DNA from: JARRJY01 sp050116415 | Lineage (GTDB): Bacteria; Pseudomonadota; Gammaproteobacteria; UBA6429; Thiohalophilaceae | DNA length: 16,286 nucleotides | Assembly (NCBI GenBank): GCA_050116415.1 | Contig: JASFOS010000043.1 | Span: 1-16,286 of the forward strand | Reading direction: 5' to 3' | Part shown: in pieces, positions 1-8,266 of the stretch | Position numbering within the stretch: position 1 is the stretch's first letter | Layout of the letters: every line of letters begins with the position of its first letter | Translations under genes and position numbers: made by a program | The notes under the pieces: model-generated | Told to the model about the DNA's origin: nothing | The model's database searches: none | The model's input: only the letters and a program-made list of their open reading frames with translations

Positions 1-206
1 ACCGCGCCATTGTAGGCCTCGGCACTGTCAATCACCATGTGTTTGAACACCAGCATGGATAACAGGCATGAAATACCAACACCGATTATCGTTACCCAGT
101 GCGCACCGGCACGGCCTACCTGTTTGCCAAACAGACCGGCGATGATAGAACCGATGAGTGGTGCTAACGCGATCCAGAGGTAAATGGTTTCCATATTCTC
201 AAACAT
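1..206 (-). CDS. nuoL: NADH-quinone oxidoreductase subunit L, N-terminal fragment
   Basis: This is the start of nuoL, cut by the window edge; 68 complete codons are visible. NuoL is the large antiporter-like subunit at the far end of the complex I membrane arm and takes part in proton pumping. The visible protein begins MFENMETIYLWIALAPLIGS and has a first hydrophobic helix at about residues 7-27 and the start of a second near residues 38-54, as in the family. The start at 206 has AAGGGG seven bases upstream, inside the end of nuoK, whose stop lies only three bases away. A second ATG at codon 5 has a weaker site. The assignment rests on position after nuoK and on the N-terminal resemblance; the antiporter core lies outside the window. 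Confidence 0.93.
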   Translation of the reverse strand, partial: MFENMETIYLWIALAPLIGSIIAGLFGKQVGRAGAHWVTIIGVGISCLLSMLVFKHMVIDSAEAYNGA

Positions 207-209
207 GCT

Positions 210-515
210 TTACCCCTTCAGACTATCCAGATCTTTAACGTTAATGGTGCGTTTGTTACGGAACAGTACTACCAGGATAGCAAGACCAATGGCCGCCTCG
301 GCCGCGGCTACCGTCAGTATAAAGAACACGAAAATTTGCCCGGCACTGTCACCCAGATAATGCGAGAAAGCGATAAAATTCAGGTTAACCGATAGCAACA
401 TGAGTTCAATCGCCATCAATAACACGATCACGTTTTTCTTGTTAAGGAAAATACCTGCCACGCTCAAGCTGAACAATATTGCACCGAGTATTAAGTAATC
501 CGATAAGGCTATCAT
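210..515 (-). CDS. nuoK: NADH-quinone oxidoreductase subunit K
   Basis: NuoK is a small inner-membrane subunit of complex I, homologous to MrpC and mitochondrial ND4L, and part of the proton path in the membrane arm. The 101-residue protein has the normal family length and three hydrophobic helices at about residues 5-24, 28-52 and 60-85. The two buried glutamates known to matter for proton transfer are visible as E37 (in AIELMLLSVNLNF) and E73 (in AAAEAAIGLAI), matching Glu36 and Glu72 of E. coli. It starts 14 bases after the nuoJ stop, with a purine-rich but imperfect ribosome binding site in the nuoJ tail, and ends three bases before nuoL. Confidence 0.97.
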   Translation of the reverse strand: MIALSDYLILGAILFSLSVAGIFLNKKNVIVLLMAIELMLLSVNLNFIAFSHYLGDSAGQIFVFFILTVAAAEAAIGLAILVVLFRNKRTINVKDLDSLKG

Positions 516-529
516 AGGAATAACTCGCT

Positions 530-1135
530 CTATTTCTTCTCTTCTGCAGGCATGCTGACCACACGTACACGATCATCACGCTTAACAGCTACTTGTTTTT
601 CCGGACTCTGGTACTTGGTCTGTGGCCGGCGTCGCAATGTCAAGGCAATCGCCGCCACGATGGCCACCAGCAGAATCACGGAGGCAATTTCAAACGGGTA
701 AACATACACGCTATATAAAACCAGGCCCAGTTGACCGGTATTGTTGTAACCAGCCGGGTGACGAGTCGGCTCTGCCACTTTCTCCAGTCCAAAATACTCG
801 GGACCGACGATCACCCCCATCATCAGTCCCATTACCACGGCAAAGAAGATGCCGACCGGCAGAAACTTGATGAAGCCCTCGCGCATGCGGGCAATATTGA
901 TATCCAGCATCATCACCACGAACAGGAACAACACCATTACGGCACCCACGTAAACCAGTACCAGTGCGATGGCCAGGAATTCGGCTTCCAGCAACATCCA
1001 GATGCCCGCACAGGCAAAAAACGTTAATACCAGGTACAGTGCTGCCTGCACCGGGTTTCTCACCGTGATGACCATCGTGGCACTGAAGATCACCACGACC
1101 GAGTTAATATAAAAAAGCAGTTTTTCAATACCCAT
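530..1135 (-). CDS. nuoJ: NADH-quinone oxidoreductase subunit J
   Basis: NuoJ (ND6 homologue) is a membrane-arm subunit of complex I that links the quinone site to the proton channels. The 201-residue protein has about five hydrophobic helices, at roughly 8-25, 29-50, 54-78, 92-112 and 148-168. The third contains VYVGAVMVLFLFVVMMLD, where the family has its flexible pi-bulge. Near residues 140-165 the LYSVYVYPFEIASVILLVAI signature is clear. The C-terminus is a charged cytoplasmic tail rich in Lys and Arg. The gene starts 11 bases after the nuoI stop with AAGAGA as a weak ribosome binding site. The length and order agree with standard proteobacterial nuo operons. Confidence 0.96.
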   Translation of the reverse strand: MGIEKLLFYINSVVVIFSATMVITVRNPVQAALYLVLTFFACAGIWMLLEAEFLAIALVLVYVGAVMVLFLFVVMMLDINIARMREGFIKFLPVGIFFAVVMGLMMGVIVGPEYFGLEKVAEPTRHPAGYNNTGQLGLVLYSVYVYPFEIASVILLVAIVAAIALTLRRRPQTKYQSPEKQVAVKRDDRVRVVSMPAEEKK

Positions 1136-1146
1136 TATTCAGTCTC

Positions 1147-1635
1147 TTATCGGTAAGCAGCGTCCTGGTTGCGAGCGGCAGCAATTTCTTTTTCATACTT
1201 GTCACCCACTGCCAGTAATTTTTCTTTTGTCATGTACAGGTCACCACGTTGTTCACCGTGGTATTCAAAAATATGTGTTTCAACGATCGAGTCAACCGGG
1301 CAGGACTCCTCACAGTACCCGCAAAAGATACACTTGGTTAAATCAATATCGTAACGGGTAGTACGACGGGTGCCATCATCACGTTCTTCGGACTCAATCG
1401 TGATCGCCAGTGCCGGGCATACCGCTTCACATAACTTACAGGCAATACAACGTTCTTCCCCGTTCGGATAGCGACGCAGTGCATGCAGTCCACGAAAACG
1501 CGGTGATAACGGCGTCTTTTCTTCCGGGTACATCAGGGTGACTTTTTTCACAAAGAAATGACGTAATGTTACCCATAAACCACTACGCAGTTCTTTCAGT
1601 GTCAGACTTTTAAGGATTCTAATTAATCGACTCAT
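1147..1635 (-). CDS. nuoI: NADH-quinone oxidoreductase subunit I (two 4Fe-4S clusters)
   Basis: NuoI (TYKY homologue) is the peripheral subunit that carries clusters N6a and N6b and passes electrons from NuoG towards NuoB. Two CxxCxxCxxxCP motifs are visible: C63, C66, C69, C73 (CIACKLCEAVCP) and C102, C105, C108, C112 (CIFCGYCEESCP), with the N-terminal Cys triplet of each completed by the fourth Cys of the other. I set the start at 1635, giving 162 residues beginning MSRLIRILKS, because AGGA lies seven bases before it. The frame stays open to an ATG at 1662, but that start would overlap nuoH by 11 bases, has no good ribosome binding site and would add nine residues not typical of the family. 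The gap to the nuoH stop is then 16 bases. Confidence 0.96.
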   Translation of the reverse strand: MSRLIRILKSLTLKELRSGLWVTLRHFFVKKVTLMYPEEKTPLSPRFRGLHALRRYPNGEERCIACKLCEAVCPALAITIESEERDDGTRRTTRYDIDLTKCIFCGYCEESCPVDSIVETHIFEYHGEQRGDLYMTKEKLLAVGDKYEKEIAAARNQDAAYR

Positions 1636-1651
1636 AATAATATCCTGGAGA

Positions 1652-2749
1652 TTACGCTGCACTGAACCAGGGTGGCAGACCCATCAATATTGCAATACCC
1701 AATACCAGCAACCAGACAATGGTGATCGGAATAAAGACCTTCCAGCCCAGGCGCATGATCTGATCATAACGATAACGTGGGAACGTGGCGCGGAACCACA
1801 GGAAGGCAAACATGAAGATCGCCATCTTGGCAAAGAACCAGTGGATACCGTCACCCACCAGGGTACTGATAACCGGGATATCAGCCAGGGTGCTAATTGC
1901 TGAAGCAGGCAGCGGTGATAACCAGCCGCCCAAAAACATGATCGAGGTGAGTGCGGCAATCAGGATCATGTTGGCATATTCGGCCAGGAAAAATACCGCG
2001 AACGCCATACCGGAATATTCCACGTGGAAACCGGCGACGATTTCTGACTCGCCTTCTGCCACGTCAAACGGGGCACGGTTGGTCTCTGCGACACCGGAAA
2101 TAAAATAAACACCAAACAACGGTAACAACGGGATCCAGAACCAGCTCAGCAGTCCCCATTCTCCGCGCTGCGAGTTTACGATCTCGCCCAGGTTCAAACT
2201 ACCCGCCGCCATCAACACGCCCACCAGGGCAAAACCCATGGCAATTTCATAGGAGACAATTTGTGCCGCCGAACGCATTGCACCGAGCAAAGCATACTTG
2301 GAGTTGGAGGCCCAGCCCGCGATAATGACACCGTAAACACCGATCGAGGTAATCGCCAGTACGTATAACAGGCCGGCATTGATATCTGCCAATACCATCT
2401 CGTCACCAAACGGGATGACGGCCCACGCTGCCAGAGCCGGTGCAATGGATAACACCGGGCTGATCAGGAACAGCGCCTTGTTGGCACCGGTCGGGATAAC
2501 AATTTCCTTGAACATCAACTTGACCGCATCGGCAATCGGCTGACCCAGACCCCATAAACGAAAACCGAAGAACCCGACACGGTTAGGCCCGATACGCACC
2601 TGCATGGCGCCAATGACTTTACGCTCCGCATAGGTGAAATAGGCGACTGCGATCATCAAGGGCAAGGTAATCGCAACAATCTTGACAATAATCCAGGCCA
2701 GCGTCTGGAATGCATCCGATTCAATTAATGTTGTTAACCACTCAATCAT
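1652..2749 (-). CDS. nuoH: NADH-quinone oxidoreductase subunit H
   Basis: NuoH (ND1 homologue) is the membrane subunit that, with NuoB and NuoD, forms the quinone-binding chamber of complex I. Family signatures are plain: AERKVIGAMQVRIGPNRVG at residues 41-59, and the Glu-rich cytoplasmic loop at 222-247 (ETNRAPFDVAEGESE, then VAGFHVEYSG). About eight hydrophobic helices are predicted by eye. At 365 residues it is longer than E. coli NuoH (325). Much of the excess falls around residues 281-305, between GGWLSPLPAS and GIHWFFAKM, before the last helices. The start has GAGG a few bases upstream, and the gap from the nuoG stop is 12 bases. Confidence 0.97.
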   Translation of the reverse strand: MIEWLTTLIESDAFQTLAWIIVKIVAITLPLMIAVAYFTYAERKVIGAMQVRIGPNRVGFFGFRLWGLGQPIADAVKLMFKEIVIPTGANKALFLISPVLSIAPALAAWAVIPFGDEMVLADINAGLLYVLAITSIGVYGVIIAGWASNSKYALLGAMRSAAQIVSYEIAMGFALVGVLMAAGSLNLGEIVNSQRGEWGLLSWFWIPLLPLFGVYFISGVAETNRAPFDVAEGESEIVAGFHVEYSGMAFAVFFLAEYANMILIAALTSIMFLGGWLSPLPASAISTLADIPVISTLVGDGIHWFFAKMAIFMFAFLWFRATFPRYRYDQIMRLGWKVFIPITIVWLLVLGIAILMGLPPWFSAA

Positions 2750-2761
2750 GCCTCGTTACCC

Positions 2762-5125
2762 CTAAACCGGACGTACTTCGATTTCGCCATAGCCATCTCC
2801 CAGTCCGCTACTACCCTCAACGGCCATGGGTATCATGACGCAGTTATCAGGAATGGCTTCATCTATCATCACGTCGAGGGTTGCTGAATAATCACCCTGT
2901 ATCGCCAAAACCTGCGCCGCCGCTTGCACATCCAGTTGCTGCGAGGTCGAGGCATTCATATAAGCCACCGCTGCCATGGCATCATTGGTTTGCTGCAAAG
3001 GCTGAGAACGACGTACCAGTGCATCGACACTATAAATAGGCAAGTGACCGATACGCACCAACTGGTTATCTGCCGCCAGTGATGACGGGCAACGCCATGG
3101 GTGGCTGGCAGCCGGTGTGACTGAGCTGCACAGCGCTTTTAATTCATCGCGCACTTCTTCCGAGGTGACGTAATCGAAACCATCAACCCTGAACAGGTTG
3201 CCCAGTACCCGCAATACTTTCCAGGCGGGACGTGCTTCACCCAGCGGCTGGACGCTACCAACGAAACTCTGCCATTGCCCTTCGACGTTGATGTAAGTAC
3301 CGGAGGTTTCCGTATAAGGTGTAACGGGCAATAACACATCGGCGTAGTCTTTCATGGTTTCCGTGACAAAACTGCTCAAACTCACCACGAAATCAGCGTC
3401 TTTAACCTGGCTCAAGGCCTTGCCCGAATTCGCACAATCCCGCTCCGGCTCAATACCCAGCATGATCAGGCCATTGATACCATCATGAATCATATCCGCC
3501 GCGGTTTTACCAGCCGTGCTTGATGCACCCGCCGCTCCGCGATGCGAAACAGCACCAGCCAGCCAGGCACCGGCAGCATTGGCGCCCTCGGTGAGATAAC
3601 CCAAACGGCTACCGGAAAGGTCCGCCACAAGGCCGGCCAGCGCACGTAGATCAGCAAAGTTGGGCTGGTTATGGGCCTGGGTACCGAGCAATACCGCGGC
3701 GTTGTCGGCAGTGTGCAAATGCTTGGCAATTTCGAGATGGCCATCATGACTATCGATATTTTCCAGCATGCCTTTCAGATCATCCGGGAGCGACTTGCCG
3801 GTTAATGTCGCCAGGGCTTTACAGACCGCGGCCAGCTCTGCACTCATCTGCGAAGGGCGCACCACGATGTTCTCAGCCAGCGGTAAATTAAAGTCATAAT
3901 CCAGGCTGTTTATCGCCATGATATTGGCGCCCTGCTTGGCCGCTTTCCGCAAGCGGTGGCCAATGATTGGTTGGTCTTTCCTGGTCCAGGAACCGATTAA
4001 CAACACGGCATTGTTGTTTTCCAGCTCAGCCACGCCTTGCCCCAAGGAAGGAAAAGCCGGGGCAATATCCTGGTCACTAAAATCAGACTGGCGTAAACGA
4101 TGATCGATGTTGTTGCAGCCGATACCGCGTAACAGTTTCTGCAGCAGGTACATTTCCTCGGTGGTTGAGCTGGGTGACACCAGTGCCCCCAGTTGTTCGA
4201 TACCGTGGTTATCACGCACCGCTTTAATCCCGTCAACGGCATAGCCCAGTGCGGTCTCCCAGTCGACTTCGTGCCACTGTTCGCCCTGTTTGATCATGGG
4301 CGTGGTAAGACGGTCCTCGCCATACAAAGCGGTATAACTGTAACGGTCACGATCCGATAACCAGACCTCGTTGAGCATTTCATTTTCGCGTGGCAATACC
4401 CGCATCACCTTGTCTCGACGCACTTCCACATTCACGTTCGAGCCCACGCAGTCATGCGGTGCAACCGAGGCCATTTGCCTGTTTTCCCAGGGACGGCCAC
4501 TGTAACGGTATGGCTTGGAGGTCAAGGCACCGACCGGGCAAAGATCAACCACGTTGCCTGACATTTCCGAACTCACCGTGCGTTCCACGTAGGTGCCGAT
4601 ACGGGTGTGTTCACCACGCCCCGTGGCACCCAGTTCCATGATGCCGGCGATCTCCTGGCCAAAACGCACACAGCGGGTACAGTGAATACAACGCGTCATT
4701 TCGGTTGCGATCAATGATCCGATGTTCTTGTCCGCCACAACCCGCTTGCCCTCGGTATAGCGCGACACCGATTTGCCATAACCCACCGCGATATCCTGCA
4801 GATCACACTCACCACCCTGGTCACAGATAGGACAGTCCAGCGGGTGGTTAATCAACAGGAATTCCATCACGCTCTTTTGTGCATCAATGGCTAACGGAGA
4901 CTTGGTAAAGACTTTCATCCCATCGGTCACTGGTGTTGCACAGGCCGGTAACGGCTTGGGTGCTTTTTCCACCTCGACCAGGCACATGCGACAGTTGGCC
5001 GCAACGGAAAGTTTTTTGTGGTAACAGAAACGGGGAATGGTAATACCGGCATTATCCGCAGCCTCGATCACCATCGAGCCTTCTTCTACTTGAAGCGGTA
5101 TGCCGTTAATTTCAATATTGACCAT
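2762..5125 (-). CDS. nuoG: NADH-quinone oxidoreductase subunit G
   Basis: NuoG is the largest peripheral subunit (787 residues) and holds several Fe-S clusters between NuoF and NuoI. The N-terminal ferredoxin domain has C34, C45, C48 and C62 for the 2Fe-2S cluster N1b. Next come H94, C98, C101 and C107 for the His-ligated 4Fe-4S cluster N5, then C146, C149, C152 and C196 for N4. The remaining part, from about residue 220, is a molybdopterin oxidoreductase-like domain that binds no cofactor in complex I. In the region where some bacteria place cluster N7 only C226 remains, so N7 should be absent. The start at 5125 has AGAGAG upstream; the gap from nuoF is 42 bases. Confidence 0.97.
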   Translation of the reverse strand: MVNIEINGIPLQVEEGSMVIEAADNAGITIPRFCYHKKLSVAANCRMCLVEVEKAPKPLPACATPVTDGMKVFTKSPLAIDAQKSVMEFLLINHPLDCPICDQGGECDLQDIAVGYGKSVSRYTEGKRVVADKNIGSLIATEMTRCIHCTRCVRFGQEIAGIMELGATGRGEHTRIGTYVERTVSSEMSGNVVDLCPVGALTSKPYRYSGRPWENRQMASVAPHDCVGSNVNVEVRRDKVMRVLPRENEMLNEVWLSDRDRYSYTALYGEDRLTTPMIKQGEQWHEVDWETALGYAVDGIKAVRDNHGIEQLGALVSPSSTTEEMYLLQKLLRGIGCNNIDHRLRQSDFSDQDIAPAFPSLGQGVAELENNNAVLLIGSWTRKDQPIIGHRLRKAAKQGANIMAINSLDYDFNLPLAENIVVRPSQMSAELAAVCKALATLTGKSLPDDLKGMLENIDSHDGHLEIAKHLHTADNAAVLLGTQAHNQPNFADLRALAGLVADLSGSRLGYLTEGANAAGAWLAGAVSHRGAAGASSTAGKTAADMIHDGINGLIMLGIEPERDCANSGKALSQVKDADFVVSLSSFVTETMKDYADVLLPVTPYTETSGTYINVEGQWQSFVGSVQPLGEARPAWKVLRVLGNLFRVDGFDYVTSEEVRDELKALCSSVTPAASHPWRCPSSLAADNQLVRIGHLPIYSVDALVRRSQPLQQTNDAMAAVAYMNASTSQQLDVQAAAQVLAIQGDYSATLDVMIDEAIPDNCVMIPMAVEGSSGLGDGYGEIEVRPV

Positions 5126-5167
5126 GTCGTTACGTCTCTCTTACAGAATTCTTCTTGTTATCGTTCA

Positions 5168-6433
5168 TCACACCATGCATTTGCCATGCTCAATATGGTA
5201 TTCAAATTCATGGCGATAATGTTTCAGGAAACTTTGCACCGGCATTGCCGCTGCATCACCCAGCGCACAGATGGTTCGACCACCAATACGGCTGGCCACA
5301 TCATCCAGCAATTCCAGATCTTCGGGACGACCCTGACCATGCTCGATACGGTGCACCATACGTGATAACCAGCCGGTCCCTTCACGGCACGGCGTACATT
5401 GACCACAGGATTCTTCGAAATAGAAATGCGACAAGCGCGCCAGGGCCTTGACCATGCAGGTGGTTTCGTCCATCACGATCACCGAACCGGCACCAAGCAT
5501 ACTGCCCGCCTTGGCAATCGAGTCATAATCCATGTCCACGTCCATCATGATTTCACCGGGCACCACCGGCGTCGATGAACCACCGGGAATGACCGCCTTC
5601 AATTTATGACCACTGCGTACACCGCCCGCCAGTTCCAGTAACTCGGCAAACGGCATGCCCATGGGGACTTCGAAGTTACCCGGGTTGTTCACATGACCGG
5701 AGACGCAAAACAGCTTGGTGCCGCCGTTATTCGGTTTGCCCTTTTCCAGGAACCATTGACCACCCTTCTCCAGGATCACCGGCACCGAGGCCAGGGTTTC
5801 AGTGTTATTGATCGTGGTGGGACGACCGTATAAACCAAAACCGGCCGGGAATGGCGGTTTAAAGCGTGGCTGGCCCTTCTTGCCTTCAATGGATTCCAGC
5901 AACGCGGTTTCTTCACCACAGATATAGGCACCGGCACCCAGGTGGGTGTACAGGTCAAAATCAAAACCGGAACCGAGGATATTTTTTCCCAGCAGGCCCG
6001 CTTTATAAGCTTCTTCGAGTGCCCCCTCGAAACGTTCATAGGGTTCCCAGAACTCGCCACGAATGTAGTTATAACCGGCCGAGGCGCCAATACAGTAACC
6101 GGCAATGATCATGCCTTCGATCAATTGATGCGGGTTATAACGCAGGATATCCCGGTCTTTACAGGTACCCGGTTCACCTTCATCGGAATTACAGACGATA
6201 TATTTTTGACCGGGCGCATTACGCGGCATGAAACTCCACTTCAGGCCAGTAGGGAACCCGGCACCACCACGGCCACGCAGTGCCGAGGTTTTCAGTTGTT
6301 CAATGAGATCTTCTGCCGGGGTTTTCTCTGCGAGGATTTTTTTCAGTACCTCGTAGCCACCCACGCCCTGGTAACTTTCCAGCGTCCAGGCTTTATCCAG
6401 GTGCAGAGTACGGAAGCAAACTTCATTTGCCAT
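5168..6433 (-). CDS. nuoF: NADH-quinone oxidoreductase subunit F (NADH/FMN-binding)
   Basis: NuoF is the entry point of complex I: it binds NADH and FMN and carries the 4Fe-4S cluster N3. The 421-residue protein has the glycine-rich nucleotide motif GRGGAGFPTGLKW at 54-66, the NSDEGEPGTCKDR stretch near 82-94, and GAGAYICGEETALLESIEG at about 166-184. N3 ligands are C343, C346 and C349 (ESCGQCTPCREG) plus C389. Length and order are standard. The start at 6433 is preceded by a strong purine run (AAGGGGGGAG). It follows nuoE after a 70-base gap, the longest inside the operon, which contains a perfect palindrome described separately. Confidence 0.98.
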   Translation of the reverse strand: MANEVCFRTLHLDKAWTLESYQGVGGYEVLKKILAEKTPAEDLIEQLKTSALRGRGGAGFPTGLKWSFMPRNAPGQKYIVCNSDEGEPGTCKDRDILRYNPHQLIEGMIIAGYCIGASAGYNYIRGEFWEPYERFEGALEEAYKAGLLGKNILGSGFDFDLYTHLGAGAYICGEETALLESIEGKKGQPRFKPPFPAGFGLYGRPTTINNTETLASVPVILEKGGQWFLEKGKPNNGGTKLFCVSGHVNNPGNFEVPMGMPFAELLELAGGVRSGHKLKAVIPGGSSTPVVPGEIMMDVDMDYDSIAKAGSMLGAGSVIVMDETTCMVKALARLSHFYFEESCGQCTPCREGTGWLSRMVHRIEHGQGRPEDLELLDDVASRIGGRTICALGDAAAMPVQSFLKHYRHEFEYHIEHGKCMV

Positions 6434-6493
6434 TGTTCACTCCCCCCTTGTGTTGTTTGCTTATCATCATTGTTATTGTCATCAGTTCGGTCA

Positions 6494-6509
6494 AATTAAC
6501 GCGTTAATT
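6494..6509. repeat. 16-base perfect palindrome at the nuoE/nuoF junction
   Basis: The sequence AATTAACGCGTTAATT reads identically on both strands and spans the nuoE stop codon (6506-6504). In RNA it could form a six-base-pair AU-rich stem with a CGCG loop, which would be weak. As DNA it has the shape of a dimeric protein-binding site. No T-run follows, so it is not an intrinsic terminator. Chance alone predicts about 0.25 perfect 16-base palindromes per window of this size, so the role is uncertain. Confidence 0.5.
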
Positions 6510-7016
6510 CAAACTATCGAGTATCTTGTCGATTTTTTCCGGCGTTAATTTTTCATAATAGGTATCACCAATCTGGAACATCGGCGCATCGACGCAGGCC
6601 CCCAGGCATTCCACTTCTTTCAAGGTGAAACGACCATCGCTCGAGGTTTCACCCAGCTTGATGCCTAAACGTTTTTGCAGATGCTGCACCACCGTATCGG
6701 AACCGCATAACATGCAGGAGATATTGGTACAGACGCAGATCTTGTGTTTACCCACCGGCTCCAGTTCATACATGGAATAAAAGGTAGCCACCTCGTACAC
6801 CGCGATGGGTTCCATCTCCAGGTACTCGGCCACGGCATCCATCAGGTCATTAGTCAGGTAACCGCCGTTTTGATCCTGCAGAATGCGTAGTGCCGACATC
6901 ACTGCTGACTGTTTTCGGTCCGCCGGGTACTTGGCTATCCAGCGATCGATATCGGCACGTGATTCATCAGAAATCAGGTGTAGCTTGCTTTCAACTTTCT
7001 TACTACCGAGGCTCAT
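6504..7016 (-). CDS. nuoE: NADH-quinone oxidoreductase subunit E (2Fe-2S)
   Basis: NuoE is the thioredoxin-fold subunit next to NuoF that carries the 2Fe-2S cluster N1a. In the 170-residue protein the ligands are C96 and C101 (in CVCTNISC) and C137 and C141 (in VECLGACVDAP), spaced as in the family. The helical N-terminal half contains the usual ALRILQDQNGGYL and YEVATFYSMY segments. Its ATG overlaps the nuoD stop in an ATGA arrangement (7016-7013), which suggests translational coupling. Extra cysteines at 94 and 104 flank the first pair; by spacing I do not take them as ligands. Confidence 0.97.
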   Translation of the reverse strand: MSLGSKKVESKLHLISDESRADIDRWIAKYPADRKQSAVMSALRILQDQNGGYLTNDLMDAVAEYLEMEPIAVYEVATFYSMYELEPVGKHKICVCTNISCMLCGSDTVVQHLQKRLGIKLGETSSDGRFTLKEVECLGACVDAPMFQIGDTYYEKLTPEKIDKILDSLN

Positions 7017-8266
7017 CGGTCAATCTCCCCGAATACGATATCCATGGTACCGATGATCGCCACCACGTCAGCCAGCATATGGCCATTGGCCATTTCATTC
7101 ATGGCGGCAAGGTGTGGAAAACCAGGTGGACGAATTTTCAAACGGTATGGCTTGTTGGCACCATCGGAAACAATATACGTACCAAACTCACCCTTGGGAT
7201 GTTCAATAGCGGCATAAGCTTCACCGGCAGGCAAGGTGTAACCCTCGGTGAACAATTTAAAGTGATGGATTAATGACTCCATGTCGCCTTTCATTTCTTC
7301 ACGACTGGGAGGGGCCAGCTTATGGTCATCCAGCATCACCGGGCCCGGGTTGTTGCGTAACCATTCAATACATTGTTTGATGATACGGTTGGACTGGCGT
7401 AACTCTTCCACGCGCACCAGGTAACGGTCATAACAATCACCGTTCACCCCGACCGGGATATCAAATTCCATCTGGTCATAAACTTCGTAAGGTTGTTTCT
7501 TGCGTAAATCCCATTCGATCCCGGAACCACGCAACATGGGGCCGGTAAAGCCGAGTTGTAAGGCACGATCCGGGGAGACCACGCCGATATCAACGGTACG
7601 TTGTTTCCAGATGCGGTTATCGGTTAGCAGGGTTTCATAGTCATCAATGTAACCCGGGAAACGATTGGTAAAGTCTTCAATGAAATCCAGTAACGAGCCT
7701 CCACGGTTTTCATTCATGCGCACCGTTTCCTTGTCATCCATGTACTTGGACTTTTTATATTGCGGCATACGCTCCGGCAAATCACGGTAGACTCCACCTG
7801 GACGGTAATAAGCCGCGTGCATGCGCGCGCCCGATACTGCCTCGTACATATCCATCAGGTCTTCCCGTTCACGGAAGCAATACAGGAACAGGGTCATGGC
7901 GCCAACGTCCAGCGCATGGGTGCCCAGCCACATCATGTGATTGAGGATACGGGTAATCTCGTCAAACATGACTCGGATGTACTGCGCACGAATCGGCGCT
8001 TCGATGCCGAGCATTTTCTCCAGCGCCAGTACGTAACCGTGCTCATTACACATCATGGATACATAATCAAGACGATCCATGTAAGGGATACTTTGATTAT
8101 AAGGTTTGTATTCGGCCAGCTTTTCGGTGGCGCGATGCAAAAGGCCAACATGTGGATCAGCGCGCTGCACGATTTCACCATCCATTTCCAGCACCAGGCG
8201 CAATACACCATGGGCAGCCGGATGTTGTGGGCCGAAATTCAGGGTATAGTTACGAATCTCAGGCAT
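7013..8266 (-). CDS. nuoD: NADH-quinone oxidoreductase subunit D (49 kDa)
   Basis: NuoD is a hydrogenase-large-subunit relative that forms most of the quinone-binding pocket with NuoB and NuoH. The start at 8266 gives 417 residues beginning MPEIRNYTLNFGPQHPAAHG, the usual length and beginning for the family. GGGGAG lies seven bases upstream, inside nuoC. The frame stays open to an ATG at 8311, but that adds 15 unrelated residues. Visible signatures are FGPQHPAAHGVLR (11-23), GLLHRATEKL (41-50) and MDRLDYVSMMCNEHGY (63-78). By alignment from memory, H19 and Y68 match the quinone-headgroup residues of the Thermus Nqo4 subunit. The gene overlaps nuoC by eight bases and nuoE by four. NuoC and NuoD are separate here, unlike the E. 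coli fusion. Confidence 0.97.
   Translation of the reverse strand: MPEIRNYTLNFGPQHPAAHGVLRLVLEMDGEIVQRADPHVGLLHRATEKLAEYKPYNQSIPYMDRLDYVSMMCNEHGYVLALEKMLGIEAPIRAQYIRVMFDEITRILNHMMWLGTHALDVGAMTLFLYCFREREDLMDMYEAVSGARMHAAYYRPGGVYRDLPERMPQYKKSKYMDDKETVRMNENRGGSLLDFIEDFTNRFPGYIDDYETLLTDNRIWKQRTVDIGVVSPDRALQLGFTGPMLRGSGIEWDLRKKQPYEVYDQMEFDIPVGVNGDCYDRYLVRVEELRQSNRIIKQCIEWLRNNPGPVMLDDHKLAPPSREEMKGDMESLIHHFKLFTEGYTLPAGEAYAAIEHPKGEFGTYIVSDGANKPYRLKIRPPGFPHLAAMNEMANGHMLADVVAIIGTMDIVFGEIDR

Noticed and set aside
5942..6499. Plus-strand open frame of 185 codons opposite nuoF
   Set aside because: It lies antisense to a fully motif-supported nuoF, has no recognisable domain or good ribosome binding site, and reflects codon bias of the real gene.
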